From the NCBI RefSeq assembly GCF_946892675.1, contig NZ_CAMPOV010000001.1, positions 1,524,033 to 1,588,032 of the forward strand: a stretch of 64,000 nt of DNA. The letters are read 5' to 3'. The translations under genes were made by a program, and so were the position numbers. Positions 18,467-27,557 of the stretch are shown in pieces. The first letter of the stretch is position 1. The number at the start of each line of letters is the position of its first letter. The DNA is from Arthrobacter sp. Marseille-P9274. GTDB taxonomy: Bacteria > Actinomycetota > Actinomycetes > Actinomycetales > Micrococcaceae. Below the pieces are notes generated by a model. It ran no database searches. It was not told where the DNA came from and worked only from the letters and a program-made list of their open reading frames with translations.

Positions 18467-19284
18467 ACCGTGACCAGCTCGATCAGGTTGGCCAGCATCA
18501 CCTCCCCGATCCCTGGTACCGCGTCGAGGTCCTCCGGCCGGGTGAAGGCGCCGTGCTGTTCCCGGTAGTCAATAATCCTCTGTGCCAGCACCGGCCCGAC
18601 ACGAGGCAGCCCGGTCAGCTCCTCGATGGTCGCTGTGTTGAGATTGACCTTGCCGCCAGCCTCCCCGCCGGCGGCCCGTCCGTCCGCGTTGGCCGGGCCG
18701 CCGGACGTACCCGGAGGGTCTCCGGCAGCGGCCCCGCCCGAGGGCTGGTGCTGCGGAGACGGCACGAAAATCTGCTGCCCGTCGCTCACCACTGCCGCGA
18801 GGTTCAGCGCCGCCAGGTCAGCCTCGGGCAGCGCGCCGCCCGCTTCCTCCAAGGCCTCGAAGACGCGTGCCGCGGCGGCGAGCCTGACGATGCCAGGCTT
18901 CTTGACGGCACCTGCCACGTGCACGACCAGGCCTTTCGCTCCGGGTGCCGCTGCGGAAGGCCCCGGGACCTCCGCATTGGGTGGGGCGGCCGTGTCCCCG
19001 CCGTCCCCGGGCGGGGAGGCATCGTCCTCTACGGCATTGGGCGCTCCGGAGCCGTTCCCGCCATCGCCCGCAGGCTGGCTGGCCACGGGAACCGAGGCCA
19101 GCACATCCGACTCCGCTCGGTGCAGGTCCGCCGTGGCCACCACGACGATCCCGTAGCCGAGCACGAGGCCGGCGGCCACGAGCGCGGCACCGAGCGCGAT
19201 CTTCCAGCGCGGCCGCCGGACAGGCTCTGGCGTCGCGGCGGCCGCGCTATCGGTTGACGCTGCTGCCCAGCGGTGGCGGCCCAT
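18463..19284 (-). CDS. comEA: ComEA-like helix-hairpin-helix DNA-binding protein
   Basis: Membrane-anchored DNA receptor for uptake, about 273 aa. There is a single N-terminal transmembrane segment near residues 30-50, a low-complexity Gly/Pro/Ala linker, and a SLBB domain near 120-180 (LVVHVAGAVKKPGIVRL). A second Gly/Ala-rich linker and a C-terminal helix-hairpin-helix pair follow (KVNLNTATIEELTGLPRVG, then DAVPGIGEVMLANLIE). Start is uncertain: ATG at 19284 is used; a GTG at 19311 would add nine residues. Coupled to comEC by a 4-base overlap. Confidence 0.92.
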   Translation of the reverse strand: MGRHRWAAASTDSAAAATPEPVRRPRWKIALGAALVAAGLVLGYGIVVVATADLHRAESDVLASVPVASQPAGDGGNGSGAPNAVEDDASPPGDGGDTAAPPNAEVPGPSAAAPGAKGLVVHVAGAVKKPGIVRLAAAARVFEALEEAGGALPEADLAALNLAAVVSDGQQIFVPSPQHQPSGGAAAGDPPGTSGGPANADGRAAGGEAGGKVNLNTATIEELTGLPRVGPVLAQRIIDYREQHGAFTRPEDLDAVPGIGEVMLANLIELVTV

Positions 19285-19372
19285 GCAGCCACCGTAGGCA
19301 ACGCAACGCACCCCAAAGGCGACCGGCCGTCCTGATGTGGATGAGCCGGCGCTGCCCCCGGCCTGTGGAGAT

Positions 19373-19401
19373 CAGGTCCCGGACATCAAGTCCAGGACCT
19401 G
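19373..19401 (-). terminator. Hairpin after degV
   Basis: CAGGTCCCGGAC (19373-19384) and GTCCAGGACCTG (19390-19401) form a 12-bp stem with one mismatch and a 5-base loop. It starts 6 bases beyond the degV stop in the direction of transcription. There is no T tract. Confidence 0.55.
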
Positions 19402-19406
19402 CGGGA

Positions 19407-20360
19407 TCACGACTCCTGGGCCGACATGGCCGGCCCGATCACCACGGCCAGCACGCCCAGTCCGGCGTGCGCCGCCAGCACGGACGGCAGGGGCGTCAGC
19501 AGGATCTCGTTGCCCGCGTGCGCCGCCAGTTCATCAGCCAGCTGCCGGGCCTCGGATTCGTTGCCGAAATAGTGCACCGCCAGCTGCGGCGCGTAGTCCA
19601 GCTCCTCGATCCCGCGCACCGCCAATTGCTGGAGCCGGGCCTTCGCCTTGGCCGCGGTCCGGATCTTCTCGAGCCCGACGACCGCGCCGTCCTTGATCCC
19701 CAGGATGGGCTTGATCGACAGCAGCGTTCCCAGATAGCCGCTGGCCGGGCTGATCCGGCCGCCCCTGCGCAGCTGCTCTAGGCTCGGGACGTAGAACAGC
19801 ACCTGTCCGGCCCCCGCCGCCTGTCGGGCCGCGGCCGCCACCTCGGCCGCCGGCTTCCCGGCCTGCGCCGCCAGCACGGCAGAAATGACGGCAAAGCCCT
19901 CGGCCATGGCCACCGTCCTGGTATCCACGATTTCCACGGGGATGTCCACGTGGGCGGCAGCCAGCGACGCCGCCTCCACGGTGCCGGACAGCTCCGACGA
20001 AATGTGCACGGAGACAACGGCGTCGAACCCCTGCGCCGCCAGCTCTTCGTAGGCCTTTCGGAACAACCCCGGCGAGGGCCGGGACGTCTTGAGGTCCTTA
20101 CCTTCCGCCAGTCCGAGGGCCAGCGCCGCGGGCACGTCGTCCACGCCCTCGCCGTAGATCTGCCCCGAGACCATCACCGGCATGGGGACGATCTTCAGGC
20201 ACAGCGCGGTGACCGGCTCCTTCGCCCACGCTCCGGGCAGCGCGGCAGCCGAATCAGTCACCACCGCCACCGAGGGACGCACGGGCTTCGAGCCGGGGAA
20301 CCGGACCGGCTGGTTCAGCAGCGCCCGGGACCGCCGGACCAGTTCCTCAAGCCACGCCAC
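19407..20360 (-). CDS. DegV family fatty-acid-binding protein
   Basis: DegV-family protein, 317 aa. Members bind fatty acids and in some species present them to the FakA kinase. The core begins SVAVVTDSAAALP, then TSRPSPGLFRKAYEEL and VSVHISSELSGTVEAA, with VEIVDTRTVAMAEG in the second half, all family signatures. About 30 residues precede the DegV domain. GTG at 20360 is chosen; an AAGGA lies about 10 bases upstream, at the leuS stop. The gene follows leuS at 13 bases and is probably co-transcribed. No FakA-like kinase gene is adjacent. Confidence 0.88.
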   Translation of the reverse strand: MAWLEELVRRSRALLNQPVRFPGSKPVRPSVAVVTDSAAALPGAWAKEPVTALCLKIVPMPVMVSGQIYGEGVDDVPAALALGLAEGKDLKTSRPSPGLFRKAYEELAAQGFDAVVSVHISSELSGTVEAASLAAAHVDIPVEIVDTRTVAMAEGFAVISAVLAAQAGKPAAEVAAAARQAAGAGQVLFYVPSLEQLRRGGRISPASGYLGTLLSIKPILGIKDGAVVGLEKIRTAAKAKARLQQLAVRGIEELDYAPQLAVHYFGNESEARQLADELAAHAGNEILLTPLPSVLAAHAGLGVLAVVIGPAMSAQES

Positions 20361-20373
20361 CTGGTTCCGGTCC

Positions 20374-22863
20374 TTAAGCCGGGACGATGTTGACCAGCTT
20401 GGGCGCCCGCACAATCACCGTCCGGATTCCACGGCCGTCCAAGGTCTTGATGATCTGCTCCGAGGCCAGCGCCTTCGACTTCAGCTCCTCCTCGGTGATG
20501 TCCGCGGCGACTTCCAGCCGGTCGCGGACCTTGCCCTGGACCTGGACGACGGCGGTGACCGTCGCCTGCACCAGCAGGCTCTCGTCGACCTCCGGCCAGC
20601 TGGCGCTGGCCACCGACGGCTCGTGCCCGAGCGCCGCCCAGAGGTCCTCCGCGGTGTAGGGGGCGAAGAGGCCCAGGATCACGGCGACAGCCTCGGCGGC
20701 CTCGCGCACGGCGGGATCGGCTCCCCCGGCGCCGCTGTCGATCACCTTGCGGGTGGCGTTGACCAGTTCCATCAGCCGCGCGATCACGACGTTGAACTTG
20801 TGCTGGTCCAGCAGGTCCGCTGCGTCGGCGATGGTGCGGTGGGTCACGGCGCGCAGCTTGGCGTCACCGGTGGAAGGGTCGACGTCGACCGCGGACGTGA
20901 CGTCCTGGCCCAACCGCCAGGCACGGGCCAGGAACTTCGCACTGCCGGACGGGGAGACATCGGCCCAGTCGACGTCGTCCTCTGGCGGCGAGGCGAACAC
21001 CATGGTCAGGCGCACCGCGTCCACGCCGAACTTGTCCAGCTGCTCGCCGAGGTCCACTCCATTGCCGAGCGATTTGCTCATCGCCTTGCCTCCGTTCAGC
21101 ACCTGGCCCTGGTTCAGCAGGGCGCTGAACGGCTCGTCAAAGTCGATCAGGCCCAGGTCCTTGAGCACCTTGGTGAAGAACCGGCTGTAGAGCAGGTGCA
21201 GGATGGCGTGCTCGACGCCGCCGACATACTGGCCCACCGGCAGCCAGCGGTTGACGGCCTCGGTGTCGAAGGGGCCCTCGGTGTAGTCCGGTGAGGCGAA
21301 CCGCAGATAGTACCAGGACGAATCGACAAAGGTGTCCATCGTGTCGGTATCCCGGCGGGCGGCGCGTCCGCAGCTCGGGCAGTCGACGTTGACCCAGTCC
21401 ACCGCAGCGGCCAGCGGGGACGTGCCCTTGGGCGCCAGCGCCTCGCCGCGCAGGTCGTCCGGCAGCCTGACCGGCAGTTGGTTGTCCGGGACCGGCACCT
21501 CGCCGCATTCATCGCAGTGGATGATCGGGATCGGCGCGCCCCAGAAACGCTGGCGGGACAGCAGCCAGTCGCGCAGCCGGTAGTTCACCGCACGCTCGCC
21601 CGTGCCAGCGGCCTCGACGATCCCGATGGCCTTGGCAATGCCCTCGGTCTTCGAGAGTCCGTCAAGTTCGCCGGAGTTGATCAGCGTTCCCTCGCCGGCC
21701 GTCGCGACGCCGGTGGCCGCCGGGTCCTCCTCGCCGGTATCCAGGACGGCACGCACGGGCAGGTCGAAGGTGCGGGCGAAGTCCAGGTCGCGCTGGTCGT
21801 GCGCCGGCACCGCCATGATGGCGCCGGTGCCGTAGTCCGCCAGCACGTAGTCGGCGGCCCACACCGGCAGCTTCTCGCCGTTGAGCGGATTCACGGCATA
21901 ACGGCCTAGGAAGACGCCCGTCTTCTCGCGCTCCGTGGACTGGCGCTCGATGTCGGAGAGCCCCTTGACCTTCTCGCGGTACTGCATCAGCGCGTCGTGC
22001 TGCTCCGCCGTGACCAGGTCCAGGGCGAGGTGGGCATCCGCGGCAACCACGAAGAAGGTGGCGCCGTGCAGCGTGTCCGGGCGGGTGGTGAAGACCGTGA
22101 CGTCGCGCTCGGGGCGGCTGTCCGCGGCCTCGATCCGGAAGTTGACGTGCGCGCCCTCGGAGCGGCCGATCCAGTTGCGCTGCATCGCCAGTACGCGCTC
22201 CGGCCAGTGGCCCTTGAGCTCCTCCATGTCGTGCAGCAGCCGGTCAGCGTAGTCGGTGATCTTGAAGTACCACTGGTTCAGGCTCTTCTTGGTCACCGTG
22301 GTCCCGCAGCGTTCGCAGGCTCCGTTGACGACCTGCTCGTTGGCGAGCACGGTCAGGTCCTTGGGGCACCAGTTCACCGGCGAGTTCTTGCGGTAGGCCA
22401 GGCCCCGCTCGTAGAACCGCAGGAAGAGCCACTGGGTCCACCGGTAGTAGTCGGGGTCCGAGGTGTGCAGCCGGCGGGACCAGTCCGCGCTGATGGCGTA
22501 GCGCTTGAATGAGGCGGCCTGGGTGTCGATGTTCGCGTACGTCCATTCCGAGGGATGGGCATTGCGCTTGATGGCGGCGTTTTCCGCCGGGAGCCCGAAG
22601 GAGTCCCAGCCGATCGGGTGCAGGACGTCGTAGCCCTTGAGGCGCCAGTAGCGGGCAACGACGTCGCCCATGGCGAAGGCCTCGGCATGGCCCATGTGCA
22701 GGTCACCCGACGGGTACGGGAACATGTCCAGCACATAGCGGCGTTCCTTGGAACCGTCGTCGACGGCGTTGAAGACGCCCAGTTCCTCCCAGACCGCGGG
22801 CCACTTGGCCTCCATCGCTGAAAAGCTGTACTCGTTCTGTTCCGTACCAGCGTGCGTACTCAC
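20374..22863 (-). CDS. leuS: Leucyl-tRNA synthetase
   Basis: Class I aminoacyl-tRNA synthetase charging tRNA-Leu. 829 aa. The HIGH-type motif is HMGH at residues 56-59. A CP1 editing domain occupies roughly 230-440 (ending with [12 protein letters not shown]), and the KMSKS-type loop AMSKS lies near residue 594. The anticodon-binding domain is C-terminal. GTG at 22863 gives the usual STHAG.. start; AAGG lies upstream. A leader region of about 145 bases with a small open frame and a terminator-like hairpin suggests attenuation control. Confidence 0.96.
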   Translation of the reverse strand: MSTHAGTEQNEYSFSAMEAKWPAVWEELGVFNAVDDGSKERRYVLDMFPYPSGDLHMGHAEAFAMGDVVARYWRLKGYDVLHPIGWDSFGLPAENAAIKRNAHPSEWTYANIDTQAASFKRYAISADWSRRLHTSDPDYYRWTQWLFLRFYERGLAYRKNSPVNWCPKDLTVLANEQVVNGACERCGTTVTKKSLNQWYFKITDYADRLLHDMEELKGHWPERVLAMQRNWIGRSEGAHVNFRIEAADSRPERDVTVFTTRPDTLHGATFFVVAADAHLALDLVTAEQHDALMQYREKVKGLSDIERQSTEREKTGVFLGRYAVNPLNGEKLPVWAADYVLADYGTGAIMAVPAHDQRDLDFARTFDLPVRAVLDTGEEDPAATGVATAGEGTLINSGELDGLSKTEGIAKAIGIVEAAGTGERAVNYRLRDWLLSRQRFWGAPIPIIHCDECGEVPVPDNQLPVRLPDDLRGEALAPKGTSPLAAAVDWVNVDCPSCGRAARRDTDTMDTFVDSSWYYLRFASPDYTEGPFDTEAVNRWLPVGQYVGGVEHAILHLLYSRFFTKVLKDLGLIDFDEPFSALLNQGQVLNGGKAMSKSLGNGVDLGEQLDKFGVDAVRLTMVFASPPEDDVDWADVSPSGSAKFLARAWRLGQDVTSAVDVDPSTGDAKLRAVTHRTIADAADLLDQHKFNVVIARLMELVNATRKVIDSGAGGADPAVREAAEAVAVILGLFAPYTAEDLWAALGHEPSVASASWPEVDESLLVQATVTAVVQVQGKVRDRLEVAADITEEELKSKALASEQIIKTLDGRGIRTVIVRAPKLVNIVPA

Positions 22864-22926
22864 GTTGCCTTGCCCTCGTCCTCTTGGTTTGCGGTGCACT
22901 TGCCGGACTGCTCCGGACACACAAAA

Positions 22927-22947
22927 GCCCCTCGACGCGGGAGGGGC
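22927..22947 (-). terminator. Terminator-like hairpin in the leuS leader (probable attenuator)
   Basis: Read on the minus strand: GCCCCTC, seven-base loop, GAGGGGC, then TTTTGTGT. It lies 64 bases upstream of the leuS start and 29 bases after the stop of a ten-codon leader frame. Its position inside the leader, together with the T-rich run, suggests a transcription attenuator rather than the end of glpK. Confidence 0.65.
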
Positions 22948-22975
22948 GGCCGCACTGCGGATTGGAATCCGAAAT

Positions 22976-23008
22976 TCAGCGCGGCTGGCTAAGCTCAAGT
23001 GCAGACAT
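22976..23008 (-). CDS. Possible leuS leader peptide (10 codons)
   Basis: ATG at 23008 opens [10 protein letters not shown] followed by TGA. It has two CTT leucine codons at positions 4 and 6. A -10-like TAAAGT ends 6 bases before the ATG, so the transcript would begin at or next to the ATG (leaderless). It lies just ahead of the hairpin at 22927-22947. The short length and only two Leu codons keep this uncertain. Confidence 0.45.
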   Translation of the reverse strand: MSALELSQPR

Positions 23009-23020
23009 AGGTCTACTTTA

Positions 23021-23061
23021 GCGCAGATCAGGGCGCCTCCCCGCGGGGCCCTGATCTGCGC
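23021..23061 (-). terminator. Hairpin between glpK and leuS
   Basis: GCGCAGATCAGGGC (23021-23034) and its exact reverse complement (23048-23061) form a 14-bp stem with a 13-base GC-rich loop. It begins 19 bases after the glpK stop and should terminate glpK. The leuS leader promoter -10 (TAAAGT) abuts its downstream arm. No T tract follows. Confidence 0.75.
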
Positions 23062-23079
23062 TTGGCCGGGCTGGCACGA

Positions 23080-24594
23080 TCAGCGCACGTCCTCGTCGAC
23101 CCAGTCGAACGTCCGGGACACCGCTTTCTTCCACAGGCGCATCCGGCGGGCCCGCTCCGCTTCCTCCATGGCCGGCTCCCACCGCCGGTCTTCGGCCCAG
23201 TTGGCCGCCAGCTCATCCTGCCCGCCCCAGAAATCCACCGCGAGCCCGGCGGCGTAGGCGGCCCCGAGGGCCGTCGTCTCGGCTACCCGTGGCCGGACCA
23301 CCGGGACGCCGAGGATGTCCGCCTGGAACTGCATCAACGCATCGTTGGCGACCATACCGCCGTCGACCCTCAGTTCCTTCAGTGGCACGTCGGAATCCGC
23401 GTTGACGGCCTCCAGCACCTCCCGGGTCTGGAAGGCCGTGGCCTCCAAGGCGGCGCGGGCGATGTGCGCCTTGGTCACGAACCGGGTCAGCCCCACCAAA
23501 GCCCCGCGAGCGTCCGGGCGCCAGTACGGGGCGAACAGGCCGGAGAACGCCGGGACGAAGTAGGCCCCGCCGCTGTCCGGGACGGTGCCGGCCAGTTCCT
23601 CGGCCTCGGCGGCGGAGGCCACGATGCCCAGGTTGTCGCGGAGCCAGTGGATCAGGGAACCGGCGACGGCGATCGACCCTTCCAGCGCGTAGGTCGGAGC
23701 CTGGTCGCCGAGCCGGTAAGCCACCGTCGCCAGCAGGCCGTTCGCCGACGACACAACCCGGCCGCCGGTGTTGACCAGCACGAAGCAGCCGGTGCCGTAG
23801 GTGTTCTTGGCGTCGCCGGGACCAAAGGCGGCCTGGCCGAAAGCGGCCGCCTGCTGGTCACCCAGGATGCCGGCAATCGGGACCTCGCGCAGCAGCTGGG
23901 AACCGTGGACCGTTCCGTATACCTCGGAGGACGAGCGGATCGACGGCAGCATGCCCGCCGGGATGCCGAAGGCCGCCAGGATGTCCGGCGACCAGTCAAG
24001 GGTTCGCAGGTCCATCAGCAACGTCCGGGACGCGTTGGTCACGTCGGTGGTGTGGACGCCGCCGTCAGTCCCGCCGGTGAGGTTCCAGACCACCCAGCTG
24101 TCCATGGTGCCGAACAGCAGCTCGCCCGCCTCGGCCTGTTCGCGTGCGCCGGGCACGTTGTCGAGGATCCAGCGCAGCTTGGTGCCCGCAAAGTACGGAG
24201 TCAGCGGCAGACCGGTGATGTTCTTGAAGCGGTCCGGGCCCGCCCCGGCCGCGAGCTCGTCGCAGATCGCCTGGGTCCGCACGTCCTGCCAGACAATGGC
24301 GTTGCTGACCGGCCGGCCGGTCGAGCGGTTCCAGACCACGGTGGTTTCGCGTTGGTTCGTCAAGCCGACCGCCGCGATGTCGTGGCGGGTCAGGCTCGCG
24401 CGGGAGAGCGCCGTCCCGACGACTTCGCGCACGTTGTCCCAGATTTCGACGGCGTCGTGTTCCACCCAGCCCGCCCGCGGCAGGAGCTGGCGGTGCTCCT
24501 TTTGTCCGCTGGAGACGATGCTGCCTCCGCGGTCGAAGATCATGGCGCGGGACGACGTCGTACCTTGGTCAATGGCCAGTACGTAACCGGGCAT
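23080..24594 (-). CDS. glpK: Glycerol kinase
   Basis: FGGY-family kinase converting glycerol and ATP to glycerol-3-phosphate in the cytoplasm. 504 aa, standard length. The phosphate-binding motif DQGTTSSR lies at residues 9-16. The family signatures [14 protein letters not shown] and the C-terminal [21 protein letters not shown] are present. ATG at 24594 gives MPGYVLAID. No glpF or glpD is adjacent in this window. Divergent from the aldo/keto reductase operon. Confidence 0.95.
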   Translation of the reverse strand: MPGYVLAIDQGTTSSRAMIFDRGGSIVSSGQKEHRQLLPRAGWVEHDAVEIWDNVREVVGTALSRASLTRHDIAAVGLTNQRETTVVWNRSTGRPVSNAIVWQDVRTQAICDELAAGAGPDRFKNITGLPLTPYFAGTKLRWILDNVPGAREQAEAGELLFGTMDSWVVWNLTGGTDGGVHTTDVTNASRTLLMDLRTLDWSPDILAAFGIPAGMLPSIRSSSEVYGTVHGSQLLREVPIAGILGDQQAAAFGQAAFGPGDAKNTYGTGCFVLVNTGGRVVSSANGLLATVAYRLGDQAPTYALEGSIAVAGSLIHWLRDNLGIVASAAEAEELAGTVPDSGGAYFVPAFSGLFAPYWRPDARGALVGLTRFVTKAHIARAALEATAFQTREVLEAVNADSDVPLKELRVDGGMVANDALMQFQADILGVPVVRPRVAETTALGAAYAAGLAVDFWGGQDELAANWAEDRRWEPAMEEAERARRMRLWKKAVSRTFDWVDEDVR

Positions 24595-24735
24595 GGCCCA
24601 CCTTTGCTGTTGCCTGCTGATACCGGGACCGGCATTCCGGCGGCCCGGCCCACTGGGCTCGAACCTAGCCGCCGGGCGGGTGGCGGTCAATGGCGGCGCA
24701 GGGAGCGTCGGTCTTCGGAGACGGCCGCCGGTCGG

Positions 24736-24741
24736 TAGAGT
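24736..24741 (+). promoter_or_regulatory. -10 element of the aldo/keto reductase operon (leaderless)
   Basis: TAGAGT is followed by 7 bases and then the ATG. With the usual -10 to start-site distance, transcription would begin at the start codon, giving a leaderless mRNA. There is no Shine-Dalgarno in front of this ATG, which agrees. Confidence 0.6.
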
Positions 24742-24748
24742 TTCTGCT

Positions 24749-25594
24749 ATGGCAACAGCGCACAAGGTGGCACTCAACAACGGCGTCCTGATGGACCAGG
24801 TGGGTTTCGGCGTCTATAAGGTCCCGCCGGCGGACGCTGCCGGCCTGTGCTACCAGGCGCTCGAGGCGGGTTACCGGCACATCGACACCGCAGCGTTCTA
24901 CGGGAACGAACAGGGCGTGGGCGAGGCGGTGGCCAAGTTCACGGCGGAGGAACCCGAGGTCAGCCGCGAGGACATCTTCGTCACGACGAAGCTGTGGAAC
25001 GACAGCCACGGCCACCAGGCCGCCCTGGATGCCTACCGGAAGTCACTGGACGAGCTGGGCCTGGAGTACGCCGACCTGTACCTGATCCACTGGCCGCTGC
25101 CGGAACGCGGGCTCTTCGTCGAGACCTACCGCGCCCTGGAGCAGCTTTACCACGAGGGACGGGTGCGGGCGATCGGCGTCTCGAACTTCCAGCCCGGGCA
25201 CTTGAGGACCCTGCTCGCCGGGACCGAGGTGGTCCCGGCGGTCAACCAGGTGGAGCTGCATCCGTGGCTGCAGCAGCGGGAACTGCGCGGACTGCACGAC
25301 GAACACAACATCCGCACGGTGGCCTGGAGCCCGCTCGGCCGCGGCTCGGTCCTGGACGACGCGGTGGTTACCGGACTCGCCGCGCGGTACGGCCGCACGC
25401 CGGCACAGGTCGTCCTCCGCTGGCATCTGCAACTGGGCAACACCGTGATCCCGAAGGCCAGCTCGGCGGAACGCATCCGGGAGAACTTCCGCGTCCGGGA
25501 CTTCGCCCTGGACGACGACGCCATGCGGCAACTCGGCGCGCTGGAGCGCGATGGCCGGCTCGGCTCCCACCCGGACGAGGTGAACTGGGCGTGA
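24749..25594 (+). CDS. Aldo/keto reductase
   Basis: NADPH-dependent reductase of the AKR family (2,5-diketo-gluconate-reductase-like), 281 aa. The catalytic tetrad is visible: Asp46 and Tyr51 ([11 protein letters not shown]), Lys81 (VTTKLWND) and His114 (YLIHWPLP). The nucleotide-binding end reads [16 protein letters not shown]. The substrate is unknown. First gene of a rightward trio; its stop overlaps the next start as GTGA. Confidence 0.94.
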   Translation: MATAHKVALNNGVLMDQVGFGVYKVPPADAAGLCYQALEAGYRHIDTAAFYGNEQGVGEAVAKFTAEEPEVSREDIFVTTKLWNDSHGHQAALDAYRKSLDELGLEYADLYLIHWPLPERGLFVETYRALEQLYHEGRVRAIGVSNFQPGHLRTLLAGTEVVPAVNQVELHPWLQQRELRGLHDEHNIRTVAWSPLGRGSVLDDAVVTGLAARYGRTPAQVVLRWHLQLGNTVIPKASSAERIRENFRVRDFALDDDAMRQLGALERDGRLGSHPDEVNWA

Positions 25595-26472
25595 CCGCCA
25601 CGAAGGACCGTGCTACGGCCGGCACCGTCATGCTGGAAACCGGCGAGGCGAGCTACTGGGAGTACCCTGCCCGGCAGCCGGGAGCCGGCGCCGACCTGCT
25701 GTTCATCCACGGTTTCCGCGGCGACCATCACGGCCTGGACCTGCTGGCCCGCGCGCTGCCGGAGCACCGCATCATCGCCCCCGACCTGCCCGGCTTCGGC
25801 GCCTCGAAGCCATTCAGCGACCGGGAGCACAGCGTGGAGGGCTACGCCGGGTTCGTGCAGGACTTCGCGGCAGCGCTGGGCCTCGGCCCCGAGGCGGTCC
25901 TGCTGGGCCACTCCTTCGGGTCGATCATCGCGTCCCACTACCTGGCCGCCCGCCCGGGCTCCTTCGCCGCCGCCGTCCTGGTCAACCCGATCAGTGAGCC
26001 GGCCCTGAAGGGACCGCGGGCCGCCGCCTCCCGCCTGGCCGAGTTCTACTATTTCCTCGGCGCCCGCCTGCCGGAACGCGCTGGCCTGGCGCTGCTGCAG
26101 CATCCGGCGATCGTGCGGGTCATGAGCATGATGATGGCCAAGACGAAGGACCCCCAGCTACGGAGGTTCATCCACGCCCAGCACGACGCCTACTTCAGCT
26201 CCTTCGCCAACCGCGCCGTGGTGCTGGAGTCCTTCCGCGCGTCCATCTCCCACGACGTGGTCGAGGCGGCGCCCGGGCTCGCGTTGCCCGTGCTGCTCAT
26301 CGCGGGCGCCAAGGACGACCTCGGCTCCGTGTCCAGCCAGCGGCGGCTTGCCGGGCGCATCCCGGGATCGCACCTGGAGATTATCGACGGCGTGGGCCAC
26401 CTGATCCACTACGAGGCGCCCGAAGCCGCCGCGCGGATGATCAGCCGCTTCCTCGGGGAGCTCGCCGCGTGA
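25591..26472 (+). CDS. Alpha/beta hydrolase
   Basis: Alpha/beta-hydrolase-fold enzyme, 293 aa. The nucleophile elbow is GHSFG with Ser108; the oxyanion region is FIHGFRGDHHG. The probable acid is in AGAKDDLG (Asp242/243) and the base is His270 in DGVGHLIHYEAP. A cap insertion lies around 130-215. The GTG start at 25591 overlaps the reductase stop and its own stop overlaps the glycosyltransferase start (both GTGA). Substrate unknown. Confidence 0.92.
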   Translation: MTATKDRATAGTVMLETGEASYWEYPARQPGAGADLLFIHGFRGDHHGLDLLARALPEHRIIAPDLPGFGASKPFSDREHSVEGYAGFVQDFAAALGLGPEAVLLGHSFGSIIASHYLAARPGSFAAAVLVNPISEPALKGPRAAASRLAEFYYFLGARLPERAGLALLQHPAIVRVMSMMMAKTKDPQLRRFIHAQHDAYFSSFANRAVVLESFRASISHDVVEAAPGLALPVLLIAGAKDDLGSVSSQRRLAGRIPGSHLEIIDGVGHLIHYEAPEAAARMISRFLGELAA

Positions 26473-27557
26473 GGCTGCTGATCGACGCGCGCTACACCCG
26501 CACGGACCAGCTCGACGGGATCAGCCGGTACGGCGCCAACCTGATCGCTGCCGCGGCCCGGCAGGCGGACGTGCGCATGCTGATCCATGACGAGCGGCAG
26601 CTGCAGTTCCTGCCCGACGTGCCCTGGGTGAAGATCAACAGCCCGCTCTCCCCCGCCGAGCTGTTCGTCGCCCGCCGCATCAACAAGCTGGGGGCCGATG
26701 TGGTGGTCTGCCCGATGCAGACCATGGGCAGCTTCGGCCGCCGCTACGGGCTGATCCTGACCATCCACGACCTGATCTACTACCGGCACCCCAAGCCTCC
26801 GGGCTTCCTGCCGCCGCCCGTCCGGGGGCTCTGGCGGCTTTATCACAAGGCCTACTGGCCGCAGCGGCTGCTGCTCAACCGGGCCGACATGGTGGCCACC
26901 ATCAGCCGCACCACCAAGTCCCTGCTGGAGCAGACCCGGCTGACCCGCCGCGACATCAGGATCGTCTCGAATGCGCCGCACTCCCCCGGCGCGGCCCGCG
27001 ATCCGCAGGCGCCGGCGGACAAGGACCTGCTGTACATGGGCTCCTACATGCCCTACAAGAACGTAGAGACGCTCATCGCGGCCATGGCGCTGCTGCCGGA
27101 TTACCGCCTGCACCTGCTCAGCCCGGTGTCCGCCGCCCGAAAGGCGGAGCTGGCAGCCGGTGCGGCCGACCCGGGGCAGCTGGTCTTCCACCATGGCGTG
27201 TCCGACGGCGAGTATCGCCAGCTGCTGCACCGCGCCACCGCGCTGGTCAGCCTGTCGCGCGACGAGGGGTACGGACTGCCGCTGATCGAAGCCATGGCCG
27301 CGGGCACGCCGGTCATCGCGAGCGACATCCCCATCTTCCGCGAGGTGACGGAGGAAGCGGCGCTCCTTGTCGACCCGGACGAGCCGGCGGCGTTCGCCGC
27401 CGCCGTGCGCGCCCTGGAGGATCCGGACCGGCGCGCGCGGGCCAGCAAGGAAGGGGCCGGCCGGGCCGGGCAGTTCAGCTGGGACCACTCGGCCGCCCAG
27501 CTCCTGGCCATGGCGGAAGAGGTCCGGCGGCGGCGCCAGGTCCCGGCGGGGCGCTAG
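26469..27557 (+). CDS. Glycosyltransferase family 4 protein
   Basis: Retaining GT-B glycosyltransferase, 362 aa. The N-terminal domain begins RLLIDARYT and has ISRYGANLI and ILTIHDLIYY. The C-terminal nucleotide-sugar domain has LLYMGSYMPYKNVETLI and the ExxxxxxxE motif, Glu266 to Glu274 (EGYGLPLIE), followed by MAAGTPVIASDIPIFRE. No signal peptide; cytoplasmic. Coupled to the hydrolase upstream. Its TAG stop and the priA TAG stop overlap tail to tail in a CTAG palindrome at 27554-27557. Confidence 0.92.
   Translation: MRLLIDARYTRTDQLDGISRYGANLIAAAARQADVRMLIHDERQLQFLPDVPWVKINSPLSPAELFVARRINKLGADVVVCPMQTMGSFGRRYGLILTIHDLIYYRHPKPPGFLPPPVRGLWRLYHKAYWPQRLLLNRADMVATISRTTKSLLEQTRLTRRDIRIVSNAPHSPGAARDPQAPADKDLLYMGSYMPYKNVETLIAAMALLPDYRLHLLSPVSAARKAELAAGAADPGQLVFHHGVSDGEYRQLLHRATALVSLSRDEGYGLPLIEAMAAGTPVIASDIPIFREVTEEAALLVDPDEPAAFAAAVRALEDPDRRARASKEGAGRAGQFSWDHSAAQLLAMAEEVRRRRQVPAGR

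Noticed and set aside
22864-23020. T-box riboswitch before leuS
   Set aside because: No T-box sequence or specifier-loop architecture is visible; a leader peptide with hairpin fits better.
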